This document shows, in pieces, positions 1 through 12,425 of a stretch of 63,556 bases of DNA (position 1 is its first letter; each line of letters starts with the position of its first letter). This DNA comes from Heterotrichella gracilis (taxonomy: Eukaryota > Sar > Xanthophyceae > Tribonematales > Xanthonemataceae), in contig JAULBX010025309.1 in the NCBI GenBank assembly GCA_032358255.1, positions 1-63,556 on the forward strand, in the 5' to 3' direction. A model generated the notes under the pieces. It was not told the DNA's origin. It did no database searches and saw only the letters and a list, made by a program, of their open reading frames with translations. Made by a program: the position numbers and the translations under genes.

Positions 1-299
1 TTCGGCCCCCCCCCCCCCCCCCCCCCAAGACCGTGCAGATCTGAGATGGTGGTCAGCTCATACCTGCAGAGTTGCTCGTCTCAGGTGGCTCTGCTTCAAT
101 GGTTGCTCCACCTTGGCCTGCGGTGTCGGCTGCAAACACGAGTACAGTAGGTTTTGCCCAAGGTATGGTGGTGCAATTTGGTGCTGGCGTGGGACTGAGT
201 ATCCCTACCTTGGGTGGGTTGGGCCGCAGCATCGGCTGTCCCAACTCGTTTCACGGATGCAGAAGGCTTTTGCTGCTTTGCCACGAAGTCAGCCTGCAT
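1..299 (-). CDS. 5' part of an unknown gene running off the left edge
   Basis: I do not recognise this gene. Two exons can be joined in phase on the minus strand: 299-209, beginning at an ATG and ending before a gtaggg donor, and 117-64, after a cag acceptor and before a gtatga donor. The rest would lie beyond the left edge. The peptide starts MQADFVAKQQKPSASVKRVG and continues with Ala, Gln, Thr and acidic residues. It is low in complexity, with no domain or targeting signal. The gene would be divergent from the ELL gene starting at 1144. Support is only the open frame and matching splice phases, so this could be chance. Confidence 0.33.
6..26. repeat. Poly-C homopolymer
   Basis: A run of 21 C residues at the extreme left end of the window. 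It may be a genuine homopolymer or an assembly-edge artefact; nothing else is attached to it. Confidence 0.9.
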
Positions 300-1143
300 G
301 AGCCGAACGCGGGGTGTATAGACTGGGAGCAAACGCTTGCCCAAGGGACTGGACTAGGAAGTGCCCACTGAGAAGTATACCTGTAATTGCAGCAGCCCAT
401 CTTCGTCTTGTGCTGCCAACATAGCCTTTCGGAGGTGCATGGTTGCAGAAGACTGCTGCCTGGAGACTTCTTGAAGGTTCCTCTACTTGTGCTGTTTGCT
501 AATCCATGTGCGACACATGCATGCATGCAAGTTCGGTGCAATTATTGCACTTGGGCGATCAGATCGAACTGCAGCGGGCTATCAAGTATAATTTGTATCT
601 GTCAATAGTCATAACGAGCTGCATCCTCTGCAGTATTGATGTAGTAACATGCATGCATGACGTTCGAGTCCAAGTTTGTGACCTATGGCAGCCGACGCCC
701 AGCTATTTTCTATTGCAAAGTCTACGTTGTAATTATTACAGCAGAATGACACAAGTAGCGCCACAATATGTTCTATATGCACGACAATGCATGCATATGT
801 TTTTCACCCCGCTTTTTTAGCAGGACCACGGGGATAACACGGTTATCCGTGTCTCAAAGGATAATACACTAAGCACTTGGTGCGTTTAATGCCTCGTGAT
901 ACAAGCAAGTTGCCAGGTATTTGAACGTGCAGTTGCACCTCGTTAACCCAGCGAAACTGACTTTGGTGGGCGTTTTTTTCTGTCGGCAAAACTTACATTG
1001 CATGCACAAGATTAAGGACGACAACCATATTGTGAGGGGCGTGCTGTATTGTGGGTGGACTTTCAAAACGTGGCGTTCTGTCCCGTTCTGGGCATTTCAG
1101 GTTGCATGGTGCAAGCTATAGCACCTCAGGAGTGCAGTGCAAC
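300..1143. promoter_or_regulatory. Shared upstream region, left-edge gene / ELL
   Basis: About 840 bp between two divergent predicted starts. It contains several copies of the palindrome TGCATGCA (near 521, 650 and 787) and a short hairpin at 832-848 (GGATAAC, 3-nt spacer, GTTATCC). I see no convincing coding sequence here. The promoter role is inferred from gene orientation only. Confidence 0.4.
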
Positions 1144-4100
1144 ATGTCAGCGCAACAAAAGTACAGTATCAACCACTCCTCGAAGCAAAAAACGGCTTTC
1201 CAGATCAAGTTGACACCCCAGCTGCTCGATTCCCTCAAGAATGCGCAAGAAACTGGGGGAGCCTCGTGTAGCATACGCCAAATCTCGCCTGGCAGCACGG
1301 TAATGGTTGATGCCTTGTCACTGTTTGGTCATCCTCAGCTCACCCCAAGGAGCTTCTTAAACAGTAGATTGGGTTTGCAGGTCATCACTGTGGGAGGCCA
1401 CGAGTTTCCGTTCAAAGCAATTGAGGAGAAGAACGTTGAACTAGTGAAGCTGCCTGCAGCGTACAGCCAGAACTCTGCTTGTGTGGGTGTGGGTGTGGTC
1501 ACCAAGAAGCTTCAGTACCAGGTGAGCTTTTGCACTGCAAGTGGCTGTTGCAGCACTAAGCCAGTGTTCAGGCATCAAACCAGGGCCAGGGCTAAGCCAC
1601 GGCCAGGGCCGTTGGTTCGCCTGTGTCGGGCGTTCAGCTGGCGCTGTCAACCCTCATGTTTGGCAATTTGAAGCCCTTGAGGGTTTGATAAGCAGTACAG
1701 CAACAGCAAATACGCAACAGTTTATTGATCCCTATAGCCTTATCTCAACAAGCCTGTTGAGGTTGACATAGTGCTGACTGTTGCCCTGCAGAGGAAGGTG
1801 GGCCGCCAGGATGACAGCACACACTTGCACAACCAGTACCTGCAGCAGCCACTGCCAGCACGGCCGCTGCCCACTTCACAGCTGGCGCTAGCCCGGCACT
1901 CCGCTGATACCTCCACCATCCCCACAAAGCCAGCCCCACCCACCGGAAGCGCCCGCGCCTTTGGCTCCACAGGAGACCTGGTTGGGCTCGCCAGGGGTGC
2001 CCAGGCAGCAGGGTCTTCCGCCAATGCCACGTCGCCAGCAGAGGAGCCTGCTCCCGCCACGCAGCAACCCTTTGTGGTGTCGCCGCTTGTGCGGTCAGCT
2101 GCAAGGCGGAGAGACCTACGTCTGGTGCTGATTGCCATCCTGTCAGAGCGGGAGCTTGGCAGTAAAGTATGTGAACACTGGATGCGCATACCAGATGCAG
2201 TGGCTGCAAACAGCACATACTGATGCATTCCACGCTATTATGAATGCCATCACCCAAGTTCTGGAGTGCATGTAACTATTTAACCCCAAGTGATAAACAA
2301 CCCATTATTGTATTGCAGGGCCTAGCCAAGGCATTGACAGAGGTGGCTCGGACAGTACACAATTTCAAGCAGCCAGTGAAAGAGGAGTATACCAACATAT
2401 TGGAGCTGATCTCTCATTTCCGAAGCCCTGGCAAATACGTCATCAGAAAGGTTTGTAGATGGAGACTTCCTCCGGCTTGTGCAAATATTTAAAGGCCTGC
2501 TTTTGCACTGCGCTATTGCACAGCCCAGTGCACAATGTCGGGCTACAAATAATTACTTTTGTGTTTTTCTCCCATGCAGGATCGGCTTCGGGAGTTGGAA
2601 CCTCTCAAGCGCGAGTTGGGGACTGCTGAATCCGATCACAGCGACGATCGGCCAGCAAGTGCAAATCAGAAGCGGCCTCGTGAGGCTGATGCGGCACCGG
2701 CTGGCAAACAGAAAAAGCTGAAGGTATGTGTGGCACCTAAGCGAGGGGTGCATGAGTTCATCATCTGTCCTTGTGTGACTGTATGAAATCCTTTGGTGAA
2801 GCATTGCATGCCAGATGCTGGTTTTGATCTTTGCTGTAGCATCCATAGTTCATAAGATGGTACCTTGCAGGATTTGAGCTCCCATCCCAACAAGAAAGCC
2901 AAGAAGACAAGTGCCCTGGCAGATGGAGTGGCAACTTTGGCAGCAAATCGCAAGAAAGCTCCATCATCCTCTGACAATGCTCCAGCACCGTGGAAACCGC
3001 CTGGTGACAAAAGGTCGTGGCTTGACATCAACTCGGATGAAGAGGAGGGAGTGTCTGCATCAAGGTACAGTCCTGTCTTATCTGGTGTTGCTAAGACAGT
3101 GACATGCGTTCCAGCAGTCAGCCTTGCATGAGGCGCGCCGAACAATGTAATCCTGGCACCATCTATACTACATGTTGACTGTGCCCAATTTTGAGGTCTT
3201 GCTGAGCCAAGTCAGCGCATGTAGCCCAGATCTTATTCACCCTGCATTTGCCTGGCCATTGCCCATGTGCCTGGTTGCACCATATCCCTGGTCAAACGTG
3301 CCATTCCTGTCAAAACTGTTCCAGCAACTGTTGCGTGTACCCAGCAAAGAGACAATTCCATGCAAACAATGGCTTTGCAAACGTTGATAGCTAGGTGGTG
3401 GTCTTGCTGACACATAAGCATGCTGATGCAGGCCCATGGCCAGTGCACCAGTGGGGCACGAAGCACGCAAGCCTCCCAAATCCAAGCAGAAGACTCGGTC
3501 GCCCACCGACAAAGCGTCAAAATCCATCAGCCTGAACGACTCTCAGCCCATGCCTGCGGCCAAACCACCCAAGCGCCCCGCAGACGCCCTGCAAGCAGCA
3601 AACAAAGCCTCAGCTGCTGGGGCGGCCAATCTGCCAAATGTGTTCATGGCTCCTTTGGCAAATTTTGGAGGCACTGGGCGGGCAACCTCCAGCGGTGCTG
3701 ATGGTGCCAGTCCGGTGTCCGCTCCAGGCAGTGTGAATGGGGTTGACGGAGCACCTGCAGGTGATACATTAGGACTGACAGTTGCTGCAAGGCGATTAAA
3801 AAGAAAACAGATACTGGCATTAGCAGGACAATGCAACACCAAAGCCTTCTGTCAACAGCATTCTGTGCCAGTGTCATGCGTGCTGAAGTGATGGATTAAT
3901 GGAGCTGCTTCTGTCCACTGTGATACATACACCCATCCTCAATTGTGCTGGGTATATGTTGCAGGCAGCGAGCCACAGCCTGGAAATGCACGGCAGCACG
4001 CAGGAAGCAACGGGGCCTCCGATGACAAGGACGAAGGCTGGTTTGCAGAGTTTGCTGAGCATCCACCACAGGCTGTGGAGCCATGCACCAGCTTGGAACA

Positions 4101-4743
4101 GGTCAGTTGCCTTGCATGCAATGCACGTTTTGCTCAAGCTTAAAGCATGTGCCCATGTTGGATGTGAATATCATGGAGTACGTTTCCTTGAAACACTGGT
4201 TTCCCCAGATTAACAGCCGTGCGATTGCATTTGCAGTTCAAGGCATACCACGTCGAGTTCAGTGAAAAGTACTCCGTGTATTTCCGCCTCAACAAGCGCA
4301 TTAGCCGCTACCAGGCGAATGTGACAGCATTGCAGCAGAGTATCGAGGCTGCAACAAATGAAGACGATAAACAGAGGTGGACCAAAGAGATGCGCAAGGT
4401 GTATTTGGTGAGTGACGGGGGTGAACACTTATGCTGTTTTGTGCCACAGTCCATGTGTATCTGCAGTACAAAAAATGTGCTGAAAAACTTACCTGTTGAC
4501 AATTGCATGGCGTGTTACCTTACCATCCCATGCAAACTGCTGGAAGATGAATAATTGCCAATTTCACTGTGAAATCAAATGATGGTTGTGATATTGCAGG
4601 CCAAGCATTCGCGTGCACAGCGCTGGGACGTTGCTTTCAATCATCTGCACGTCAAGTTGGCAGCCTTGAGGGAAGCACTCTTCGCCTACTACAAGAACCA
4701 CATACAGCCGCAGCAGCAGCAACTACCCAGTGTGAGCGAGTAG
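1144..4743 (+). CDS. ELL-like RNA polymerase II elongation factor
   Basis: Nine exons join in phase: 1144-1521, 1792-2166, 2319-2450, 2580-2723, 2871-3064, 3432-3760, 3965-4101, 4237-4407 and 4600-4743, giving about 667 aa. The architecture is that of ELL. The N-terminal half (residues 1-300) contains FQIKLTPQLLDSLKNA and a winged-helix-like segment from RDLRLVLIAILSERELGSK onwards. A basic, Ser/Pro/Ala-rich middle (about 300-560) includes Lys-rich nuclear-signal-like stretches. The C-terminal occludin/ELL helical domain (about 564-655) includes FKAYHVEFSEKYSVYFRLNK, WTKEMRKVY and WDVAFNHLHVKLAALREAL. Known ELL proteins bind RNA polymerase II, suppress pausing and act in super or little elongation complexes in the nucleus. 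The C-terminal domain is the strongest part of the call; the N-terminal match is weak by eye. Start chosen as the first ATG in the frame of exon 1. Confidence 0.82.
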
Positions 4744-5776
4744 CTGCTTTCGTCCATACAGAACAGTTTTGAGAACCATTGCGCACATTATCTATCCAGC
4801 ACAGTCAGAGCGAGCGAGCTAGTGGGCAAGGGGGGCATCCAGTGTGGTCGTCCAAAACATTTTGCATTGTGGCTGGGAGTGAACTATTTGGCAGAATGCA
4901 GACGAGCGTTGTACAGATGACTTCTTTTTTCCTCAGTATGTGACCACTAGCGCATGAAGGTGTAACAGTTACAGTACATGATGCAAATGATGCAACTGCA
5001 CCCTGACCAAGCACGCTTTGGTACATAGTAGGTGAAGGTGCAGCAGATACACATCAGTTGTTAGATTCAGTGCGTCGTCAGGTGATAGTAACCAGTAGAG
5101 TCATTCATAGGTTAGGCATTAATTATCATCTTCCAGGACCTGGTTTGGGGACAGTAACTTATCACCTACGGTAGGGTTGCGAGGATATCCGAGTAGCTTG
5201 CTTGCTCAGCAGGGCGGCGTTCATTAAATACTTGTGGTAGTCCCCTGTCTTCCTTTTTCTTCACTTGCCCGTAGGATGATGCCACCTGGTGGTCCACAGC
5301 TCATAGTATACTTTTATCAGCCTGTGGTACACAGCCATGATGGCATCTGATGATTCAGTATTGCCCATTATTATCTTGCATAATGGCAGGGACATGGAAT
5401 TACTGTCGTTGCAGATAGGCAGGATGCAAAACCAGCACAGCTTGGCAAGTATTTTATGTAATTACACTGTTGTCAGACAGCGGCAGGTGCCCGTGACCAT
5501 GAAGGAAACCTTCCAAACTTTGTCAACAGTTACTACCCCAATGCCTTGCAGTGCTGATCATTGACCAAACGCAATATTGATTAATCAATGATATTATTGC
5601 TACTCGTCCATGTCATAATGCAAATCAAACCATGTGCAAGCCCAGCCATGGCCGCAGCTGACTGCAATCATCGAAATAATTTACTTTCCAAGTCAACAGC
5701 GCCCCACACTGCCGCCCAAGGTTGCCACGTCACCAACTTGGTAACTGCCCACCAGCAACTGTCAGTTGGCAGCGCT
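4744..5776. other. Convergent 3' region, ELL / MiaB
   Basis: About 1 kb between two genes that end towards each other. It should hold both 3' UTRs. Short open frames occur on both strands but none resembles a protein. I see no RNA gene or repeat worth naming. Confidence 0.6.
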
Positions 5777-8700
5777 TCAAGCCACACGATCGCCAAACAA
5801 ACTGTATGCCCGCACTTCATTCACATGCACCGTGACCAGCTGTGCCTGCAGCGCGTCGCCATCCCCATCAAAGAAGCACAGCTTGTTGTGACGGGTGCGG
5901 CCCATAGCCTGGCTAGGGTCTTTGGGGTTGGGGCCCTCCACGAGCACCTGCAGCACATCAAAGGGTCAGTGGCAGGAAACATGTCTGCAGCAACAGACAT
6001 AGGCCACAGGGCCTGTGAGGTAGGGCTGACAAGCTGCGCGCTATCCAAGGTATTGCTGGTGTGAAGCAGCATTGCTAGTGAAAACCTGGCAGTAAGGCGG
6101 GTGTTATGTTGGAAATTACCAACCCATAAGTACAATAATCCAATATATGTGCCAATAAACTGCTCAACAGGTGGCAAATGTAACCAACATGCCAGCAACA
6201 CTTGCAAGACACTAATAGCATTGACACTGCCCCTCTCTGAAAAATCGCCAACAAAATTACATATCGCAGCACTATAAACCTGCCTATGACATTTCCCAGT
6301 GTGCCAGGCATATGCACATTGCATTACCTCCAAATCGCGGTTCTTGAACCTCTGTGCGCGCTCCTCAGCCACTTCGTTGACCACCTGGTTCAGGCGGTTG
6401 AGCCGGTCCTGCTTCACCAGATCCGCCACCTGGTGCAACGCCAGCAGCAGGTGTCAGGACATTGTGTGCAATTGACGCTTGCTAGCATGTGGCTTGGAGA
6501 GCACCACAAGACAGCCAGGTGCATCAAGGGTCATTGACTATTCCTAATCGCCTACTTATTGTCTTAACACCCATCGGCGCATATGCGATGCGCGGCAGCC
6601 ACATGTCCCAGGGGGTCTTTGCAAACGTGTTGCACCAAGGACCTCAAGGGTGCTTATTAACCCCTCCAGTGCCAAGGCATGCCACCCCACCAACTACATG
6701 CAGCTGTGCCCTGCTGCACCACCCTGTTGCACCAGGTGCCAGCAGGTCCCCTCCTCAGGGTGCGCCTCACCTGGTGTTCCCACTCAGCCGCAGGTGTGTT
6801 GGGTCGCGGGGAGTATGCCGCAGTGTTAACGCGGTCAAAGCCCACCTCCCGCACCAGCGCCATGGTGCGCTCAAACTGCTCCTCGGCCTCGCCCGGGAAG
6901 CCCACGATGGCGTCCCCGCTCACCGATGCGTCGGGCATGTAGCGCCTGATGTTGTCGATGATGGTGCGGTAGCGCTCATGGGTGTACCCGCGCCTGCATG
7001 AGGGAACAGCCTGCGCTCAAGACATAGCTGGCACAGCCCTGGGCTGAGCAAGGAATCGGACACTGAATACGCAGCCTCAAGCTGAGGGCGCATACATAAT
7101 GATGCAGCAATATGATGTCCCTGGTGCTGAGGAAAAATATGGTGCTTGCATATTGGCCAGCGCTAGGGCCAAAGAAGTGCAAAAAGCCTTTGTGACCTCA
7201 AAACACGCTGCTGTCGTTGCTGGCCCGCCACATGATCAATTATCATTGATCATTGATCCTGCACCATGGCATGACCCCACCCTGCGCCACCTACTTCATC
7301 TCATTGTTATCATTATTATTATTATTTTCCAGCAACCTACTTCATCTCCCGCAGGATGTCGTTGTCCCCGCTCTGGAAGGGGATGTGGAAGAACTCGCAC
7401 ATCTTGGGCAGCTGCGCGCAGGCGCGGATGAGGCGCTCAGTGAAGTAGCGCGGGTGCGAGGTGGCAAACCGGATCCGCTCGATGCCCGGCACGTCATGCA
7501 CATGCGTGAGCATGTCGGTGAAGGTCCACTCCCTGCGCCCGCTGCCGTCCGCTGCAAAGCCCGGCAGGTCGCGCCCATAGGCGTCCACGTTCTGGCCCAG
7601 CAGCGTGACCTCCTTGTAGCCTGCCTCGCCCAGTGAGAGCATCTCCCTACGTCCACGTGGCACGGGTCAGGCAGGGAGCTTGCTGTAGGGTTTAGAGTCG
7701 AGGGTCAGGTTAGGACCATGCTTATGATTTAAGGGTTTAGGGCCAGGTAGGGAGCATGCTGTAGGGATGTGCACGGAGGTCGGGCCTACATAAACCCCAC
7801 CAAAATCTGCATATAGGCGCATCGCCACTGATAAACAGCCTTGGAGGGAGGGGGAGACCTCAGCTGCATGTCTCACCAAGTCTCCAGTATCTAGGTACAA
7901 GTGCATCGCAACACAAAAGGGCCTAGCAAAAACCCTGCTGCAACTCTGCGCCCTCAGCAGCCCACCAACTGCTGCCCCACCTGCGGATGGCGTCGGGCGT
8001 CCTGCTCTGCTCCTGGCCGCGCGTGGTGGGCACCACGCAGTAGGTGCACTTCTCATTGCAGCCGTAGATCACATTCACCCAGGCGGTGATGCGCGAGTCC
8101 CTGCGGGGCTGCGTCACGTCCTCCAGGATCTCGATGTGGTCAGTGGCAACCACCTGGGAGCCCATGTCCACCTGCTCAAGGATCTCCGCCAGCCTGCAGA
8201 GTGCAGGATCGCATGGTGAGGGTTTTGTGGTGGTAGGGTGTAGTGGCACCGCGGTGGCCTTGGTGGTGATTTGGACACTCGTGCCATGCAAATGTTGGCA
8301 TCAACCACTGTGAGGTCCATTTGCAGGTGGTGTGGTGCCTCAATTGTGTAGTTGTGCTCTGCAATTTGTTGCTAGCCAGCATTTTTTGCTGGTGGATTTT
8401 CACAGTGGCATGGCAAATTTTTGTGCATGTACCAAAGCAGTGCCCGCCTCGTTGTGCAGCGAGGCAAGCTAACACCATCCTGCAAAGGCATTGCACAAGC
8501 TATTAGCGCACAACAATGCACCCTCTCCTGTAACCCCTGCTGCCAATGACCAGCTTCATATAGACCTCTGTCGATGTGCCCCATTCCCGTCCCCATAGAC
8601 CCTACCTGTTTGCATGCTGTGGGCCCATGACCACATCCACCTCGGGCACACGCCGCAGCAACTGCTGACCCTCCTGCTGCGCCACACAGCCGGCCACCAC

Positions 8701-9675
8701 AATCTTAAGGTCGCCCATGTGCTGCCGCTTGCGCTTGGCCTGCGCATAACCAATATATTTGCTGTCAAATCCGGCAAAGGCGCACACGCAAGCACGCCAC
8801 AAGCGGTGCAAGGGAAGAGGAGCGTGGGTAAGGGCTCCACATTTCCAGAAATGCGCTGGTATACAAGCAATGGGTGCCTTGCAATGGGGCTGCTGAAGTT
8901 GCCACACACAGGGTGGGCCCACAGGCTGAGCTGGTGGATGGAGGGTGCGTGCAGCAGCTGTATGGCCATACCTGTCTGCCCAATGCAGAGTACACCTTCA
9001 TCTCTGCCTTCTCCCTGATAGAGCACGTGTTGTAGATGAGCACGTCTGCGTCGCTGGGCTCCTCCGCGCAGCTATACCCTATGCTCTCCAGCACCCCCGC
9101 CATGCGCTCCGAGTCAGCAAGGTTCATCTGGCACCCAAAGGTGTGTATGTGGTACTGCTTGCCGTTGCTTGGCACGCCATCAAGCTGAGGCCGCTTTAGC
9201 ACAGACCCTGTGGTAAGCAGGTGCCAGATAAGTTGGAGAGAGCCCCTGGTTTGGCACTGAAAAGCAGTGCTACCTAGTTCACCAGCTATGGCGAAGTCTG
9301 GGTTGTTTGCCGCTTTAAGAAATTAAGTGAACACCATAGCATGCCTTGCAACAACGTTGTTTTAACTGCTAAGCACAGCAATGGTGCAGGCCCGTCCTTG
9401 AACTGCTGGCTAGCTTGACTGCCCAGCTGTGTGCACTTACCATCCATGCCACAAAACTGAGAAGTGGCCTCCTCGCCCACTTCATCAATAACAGGCTCGA
9501 GAACTAGTGACTTTGCAGCGGCTGCACAACGTGTCCTGGCCAGGTGTGGGGACACCACCACCCTGCTGGGTCCCCTGTGTGGCTGCGAGTGCGTGCGTAG
9601 GGTGGCTGGTCTCTGGGCGATGCCATAGCTGGTACCAGGTTGAGAAGCAGAGGGCAGGTGCACTGCTGCCCGCAT
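5777..9675 (-). CDS. miaB: tRNA-2-methylthio-N6-dimethylallyladenosine synthase (MiaB), plastid type
   Basis: Eight exons on the minus strand: 9675-9441, 9207-8972, 8739-8606, 8193-7981, 7646-7341, 6993-6771, 6429-6328 and 5947-5777, 539 aa, all phases matching. Family knowledge: this radical-SAM enzyme adds a methylthio group to i6A37 of tRNAs reading codons that start with U. The N-terminal iron-sulfur domain has Cys104 (TFGCQMN), Cys140 (YNTCSIRE) and Cys175 (AGCVAQQEG). The radical-SAM motif C-x3-C-x2-C is Cys247/251/254 ([10 protein letters not shown]). A TRAM domain lies at the C terminus and the protein ends in [12 protein letters not shown]. The first ~80 residues are Ser/Arg/Ala-rich with few acids, like a chloroplast transit peptide, and the body looks cyanobacterial, so plastid location is likely. 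No ATG occurs upstream in the same open frame. Divergent from the gene at 10362. Confidence 0.96.
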
Positions 9676-10361
9676 TGTGTAACAGTTTGCGATAGTTGGC
9701 GACGCTGTGTTGTTTGTGTGCTGGTAAGTTTCGGTGGCACTTCTTTTTAGCTGCGGCAGGACAGAGGCGGCGAAGGGCAAGCAGCTCACTTGTTGCGACA
9801 GACAAGATATATTGTGTTTGGCAACGTCACGCACAAGCCACAGGAGGTTTCAGCACACTGCGTTAGAGACTACCTAGGTGGGTGAACGGCTCGGGCCTTC
9901 GAAAGTTTATACGTTTCAATTAATGACGATTAATTAGGAATAATTAGGATTGAATCATTTCGGTGAATGGTCACCCTAAGTTAGGGTTTAGGGTTTAAAA
10001 TTGCCACATTTGAACTTCACCTGGAAGGTGACCTACGCTGGAACTGGGCAAAGTTTGGTGCACGGTTTATATCAACCGCCAGCCACTAGTTGTGTATCAC
10101 TTGTTGTGATACCATAAAGCTTTCCTTGCTTGCCCTTTGTCCTCGTGTCAACACTAACGCAAGCGAAAGTCCCCAATGTGGACACAGTATCGAGACAGTT
10201 TAGCTTCCTAGCCACTGAGCGTAAAGCTTCTAACCACCCGTAACTATTGCTGATCACCGCAACTTGCCGTTGAGTTGTATTTTCTGGGGTGAGATATCAA
10301 ACTTGGCAGGCTTTCTGTTCAGTCGCAGACTGCTGCAGTGGGTCAGGAAGTGGGCTCGGCG
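9676..10361. promoter_or_regulatory. Shared upstream region, MiaB / coiled-coil gene
   Basis: About 690 bp between divergent starts. It contains a telomere-like motif, TTAGGGTTTAGGGTTTA at 9981-9997. In plants this motif (telo box) occurs in promoters of translation-related genes; any role here is inferred. Confidence 0.45.
9981..9997 (+). repeat. Telomere-like motif
   Basis: TTAGGGTTTAGGGTTTA, just over two units of the plant-type telomere repeat, in the intergenic region upstream of two divergent genes. Confidence 0.8.
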
Positions 10362-11737
10362 ATGGGGTTCTTATCAGCGTTCTTCAAGTGCTTCTCTGCA
10401 CAGCAGCCAGTGGAGTCGTTCGACGTCCATGCTGACGCTGTTTCTAGACCTGTTCAAACTCACGGCAGCTGCTCCCAGGCTGCGTTGACCGTGAACCAAG
10501 ACCCTACAGTGCAAAGTCAAAGTCAGCAGCAGGAGAACAGTGACCTGAAAGCAGAGCTCAGCAGGCTGCAAGCAGAGCTTAGCAGACTGAAAACAGAAGC
10601 TGTGGTCCCAGCAGTGCAGCTGAACAGCGAAATCGCAGAAGGGGTGAACAGTGAGAGCTCTGTGTCAGGCCTTGTTTTGGAACCCCCAGGGAGCCAACCA
10701 AGCACCACTGGCAGGGAGCCAGTAACAAGCGATGACTGTCCTCAAACCACCTCAGACTTTGCATTCACGGTGGTCACCGTTCCAGATTCACCAGCCCCTG
10801 TCTGGGCATCGCGCTGTGCATCGAACGTCCATAGCAGTCCCCCAGCAGGCACCAAGGTTGACCAAGAACAGACCGACTGCAGTCCAGCTGCTAACGCTCC
10901 TGAGGTTGTAGCTGGTGGTCTGGAGGCCCTTCTTGATTTTTCAAGTACTTTTCAACCTGCGCACCTTACGAGTGCTGCTGTGTCCGATGGCGGTGAGTTT
11001 ACACCTAGAGCGGGTGTCATTGTTCAGAGTTCATGGGCATGCAACTGGCAAAGCTGCATACCACTGTGCGTGTGCTATTTGGACGCACTGCATGGGCCAT
11101 AAAATTTGGGGCCATGGAACCAAATGTTCAACCCGGGTCGGTGCATTTGACTGACCAGTCCCCGCTAATAACAATTTTGTGGACCGCAGAGGAAGCAAAC
11201 TGCAACTCAGAGGAGGGCAGATGCGCAGAGGTCACGCTACTGTCTACTCCCTGCAATGCCTTGCAAGAAACACCAATCCCAACACAGCCCGCTGGGAGCC
11301 GCTTCCCATATTCTTCACCAGTGCCCCTGATGGCATCTCTGGCTGGCACCGTTCACAAGGTGTGTACTCCTCATAGCCTAAAGCATGCATTGCCGTGGAT
11401 GGTATCTTATTTTGTAGGCATATTGCTGTTCTCACACGGACTTGTGGTGCAGGGTACCCCCAACACGTGTTGCTCAAGCCGGAGCTGCTGCACCCCTTGC
11501 CCCTTGATACAACCAACGTTTCTTCTGGCGGAGGACGGGCTCTCCTCACCATTTGTTGTGGGCATCTCCAACCCCATGACCCACTACAAGGAGAACAAGC
11601 CTGTCAACGTGTTCTCCACGCCATTTGACCAGAGGGTTGACAGGGAGATGGAGAAAGAGAGGGTGTTTCGAGACGCTCACAAGCGCAGCAGGCTCAGCAA
11701 GCAGGCTCAGCCCACTACTTTACTGGACATATTCTAG
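10362..11737 (+). CDS. Unknown coiled-coil protein, possibly N-acylated
   Basis: I do not recognise this protein. Three exons fit in phase: 10362-10992, 11190-11359 and 11453-11737, 361 aa. The start MGFLSAFFKCFSAQ places Gly at position 2 and Cys at position 10, which could allow N-myristoylation and palmitoylation; position 6 is Ala, so the myristoylation signal is not ideal. A short heptad segment, DLKAELSRLQAELSRLKTEA (about residues 65-85), predicts a coiled coil. Long Ser/Thr/Pro-rich, probably disordered sequence follows. The C-terminal ~75 residues look more conserved in character (FVVGISNPMTHYKENKPVNV, then a charged stretch DREMEKERVFRDAHKRSR). A Cys-rich patch (NTCCSSRSCCTPCP) opens exon 3. 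The upstream ATG-less frame extends to about 10338. Function unknown; membrane tethering is a guess. Confidence 0.6.
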
Positions 11738-12425
11738 CTTAATGTGTTCTAGTTTGTTGTATTGACTTCCCTTGTCACACCAGGCGTGCAAAAATGCAAC
11801 TGCACCCGCGACCTGAGGGCTGTTGGAAATAGTCCATGCCACTACAAACTCTGGACAACGTGACATGTTTTCTGCCAGCATCTGCCAGCAAACCGCAACA
11901 CAGGTATCCAATAGCTTCTTCCTGGTTCTTTTAGATAGTTCGTGACCCCCACCAGCATAGAGCCTGCACCTTGCATCGCAACGGCAGCTGAGGTTGTACG
12001 CCATAAGCGCCTGCCCGGTAAACCAGCTCTAATTTATGCAGTTTGTGCAATGCAATGCAACAAACACCACATTCAAGGAGGGCAGTTGATACACTTCAAA
12101 TGGATGCAAGAGTATTTCGGTGTACAATTTTTAACAGAATATCCGAAATGTGTGCCAATTTCCAGCCTCGTCTCCCTTTTATATAGCAAGCCCCTTGCTG
12201 CGGCGCAAAAAATACGTACTGCAAAACTTTCTATAACTCACGTCTACAGCCGCCTCAAAGCCCTCTTTCCCTGCTAGCTTGTCGTCATCAAGCACAGCAG
12301 ACCAACAAGGTAAAGCTTCTTCGCTGGGTGTACTCCCTGCCGCAATCTGGGAGTTGTGGCTGTGCATATGCAGTGGCGGCGTTTTTCCCGTCAGTGCCCA
12401 GCTTACGTTTGTGTGTGTGCTCCAG
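11738..12425. promoter_or_regulatory. Upstream region and 5' UTR intron of RPS2
   Basis: Holds the 3' UTR of the coiled-coil gene and the RPS2 promoter. A donor gtaaag at 12310 and the acceptor ctccag ending at 12425, directly before the ATG, suggest a 116-bp intron in the RPS2 5' UTR. Nothing else coding is visible. Confidence 0.45.

Noticed and set aside
655..680. B-box-like GTTCGAGTCC
   Set aside because: No A box 35-60 bp upstream and no acceptor-stem pairing, so no tRNA is called.
832..848. GGATAAC-ACG-GTTATCC as a homing-endonuclease (I-SceI-like) site
   Set aside because: Only a few bases match the I-SceI site; a 7-bp hairpin of this kind is expected by chance.
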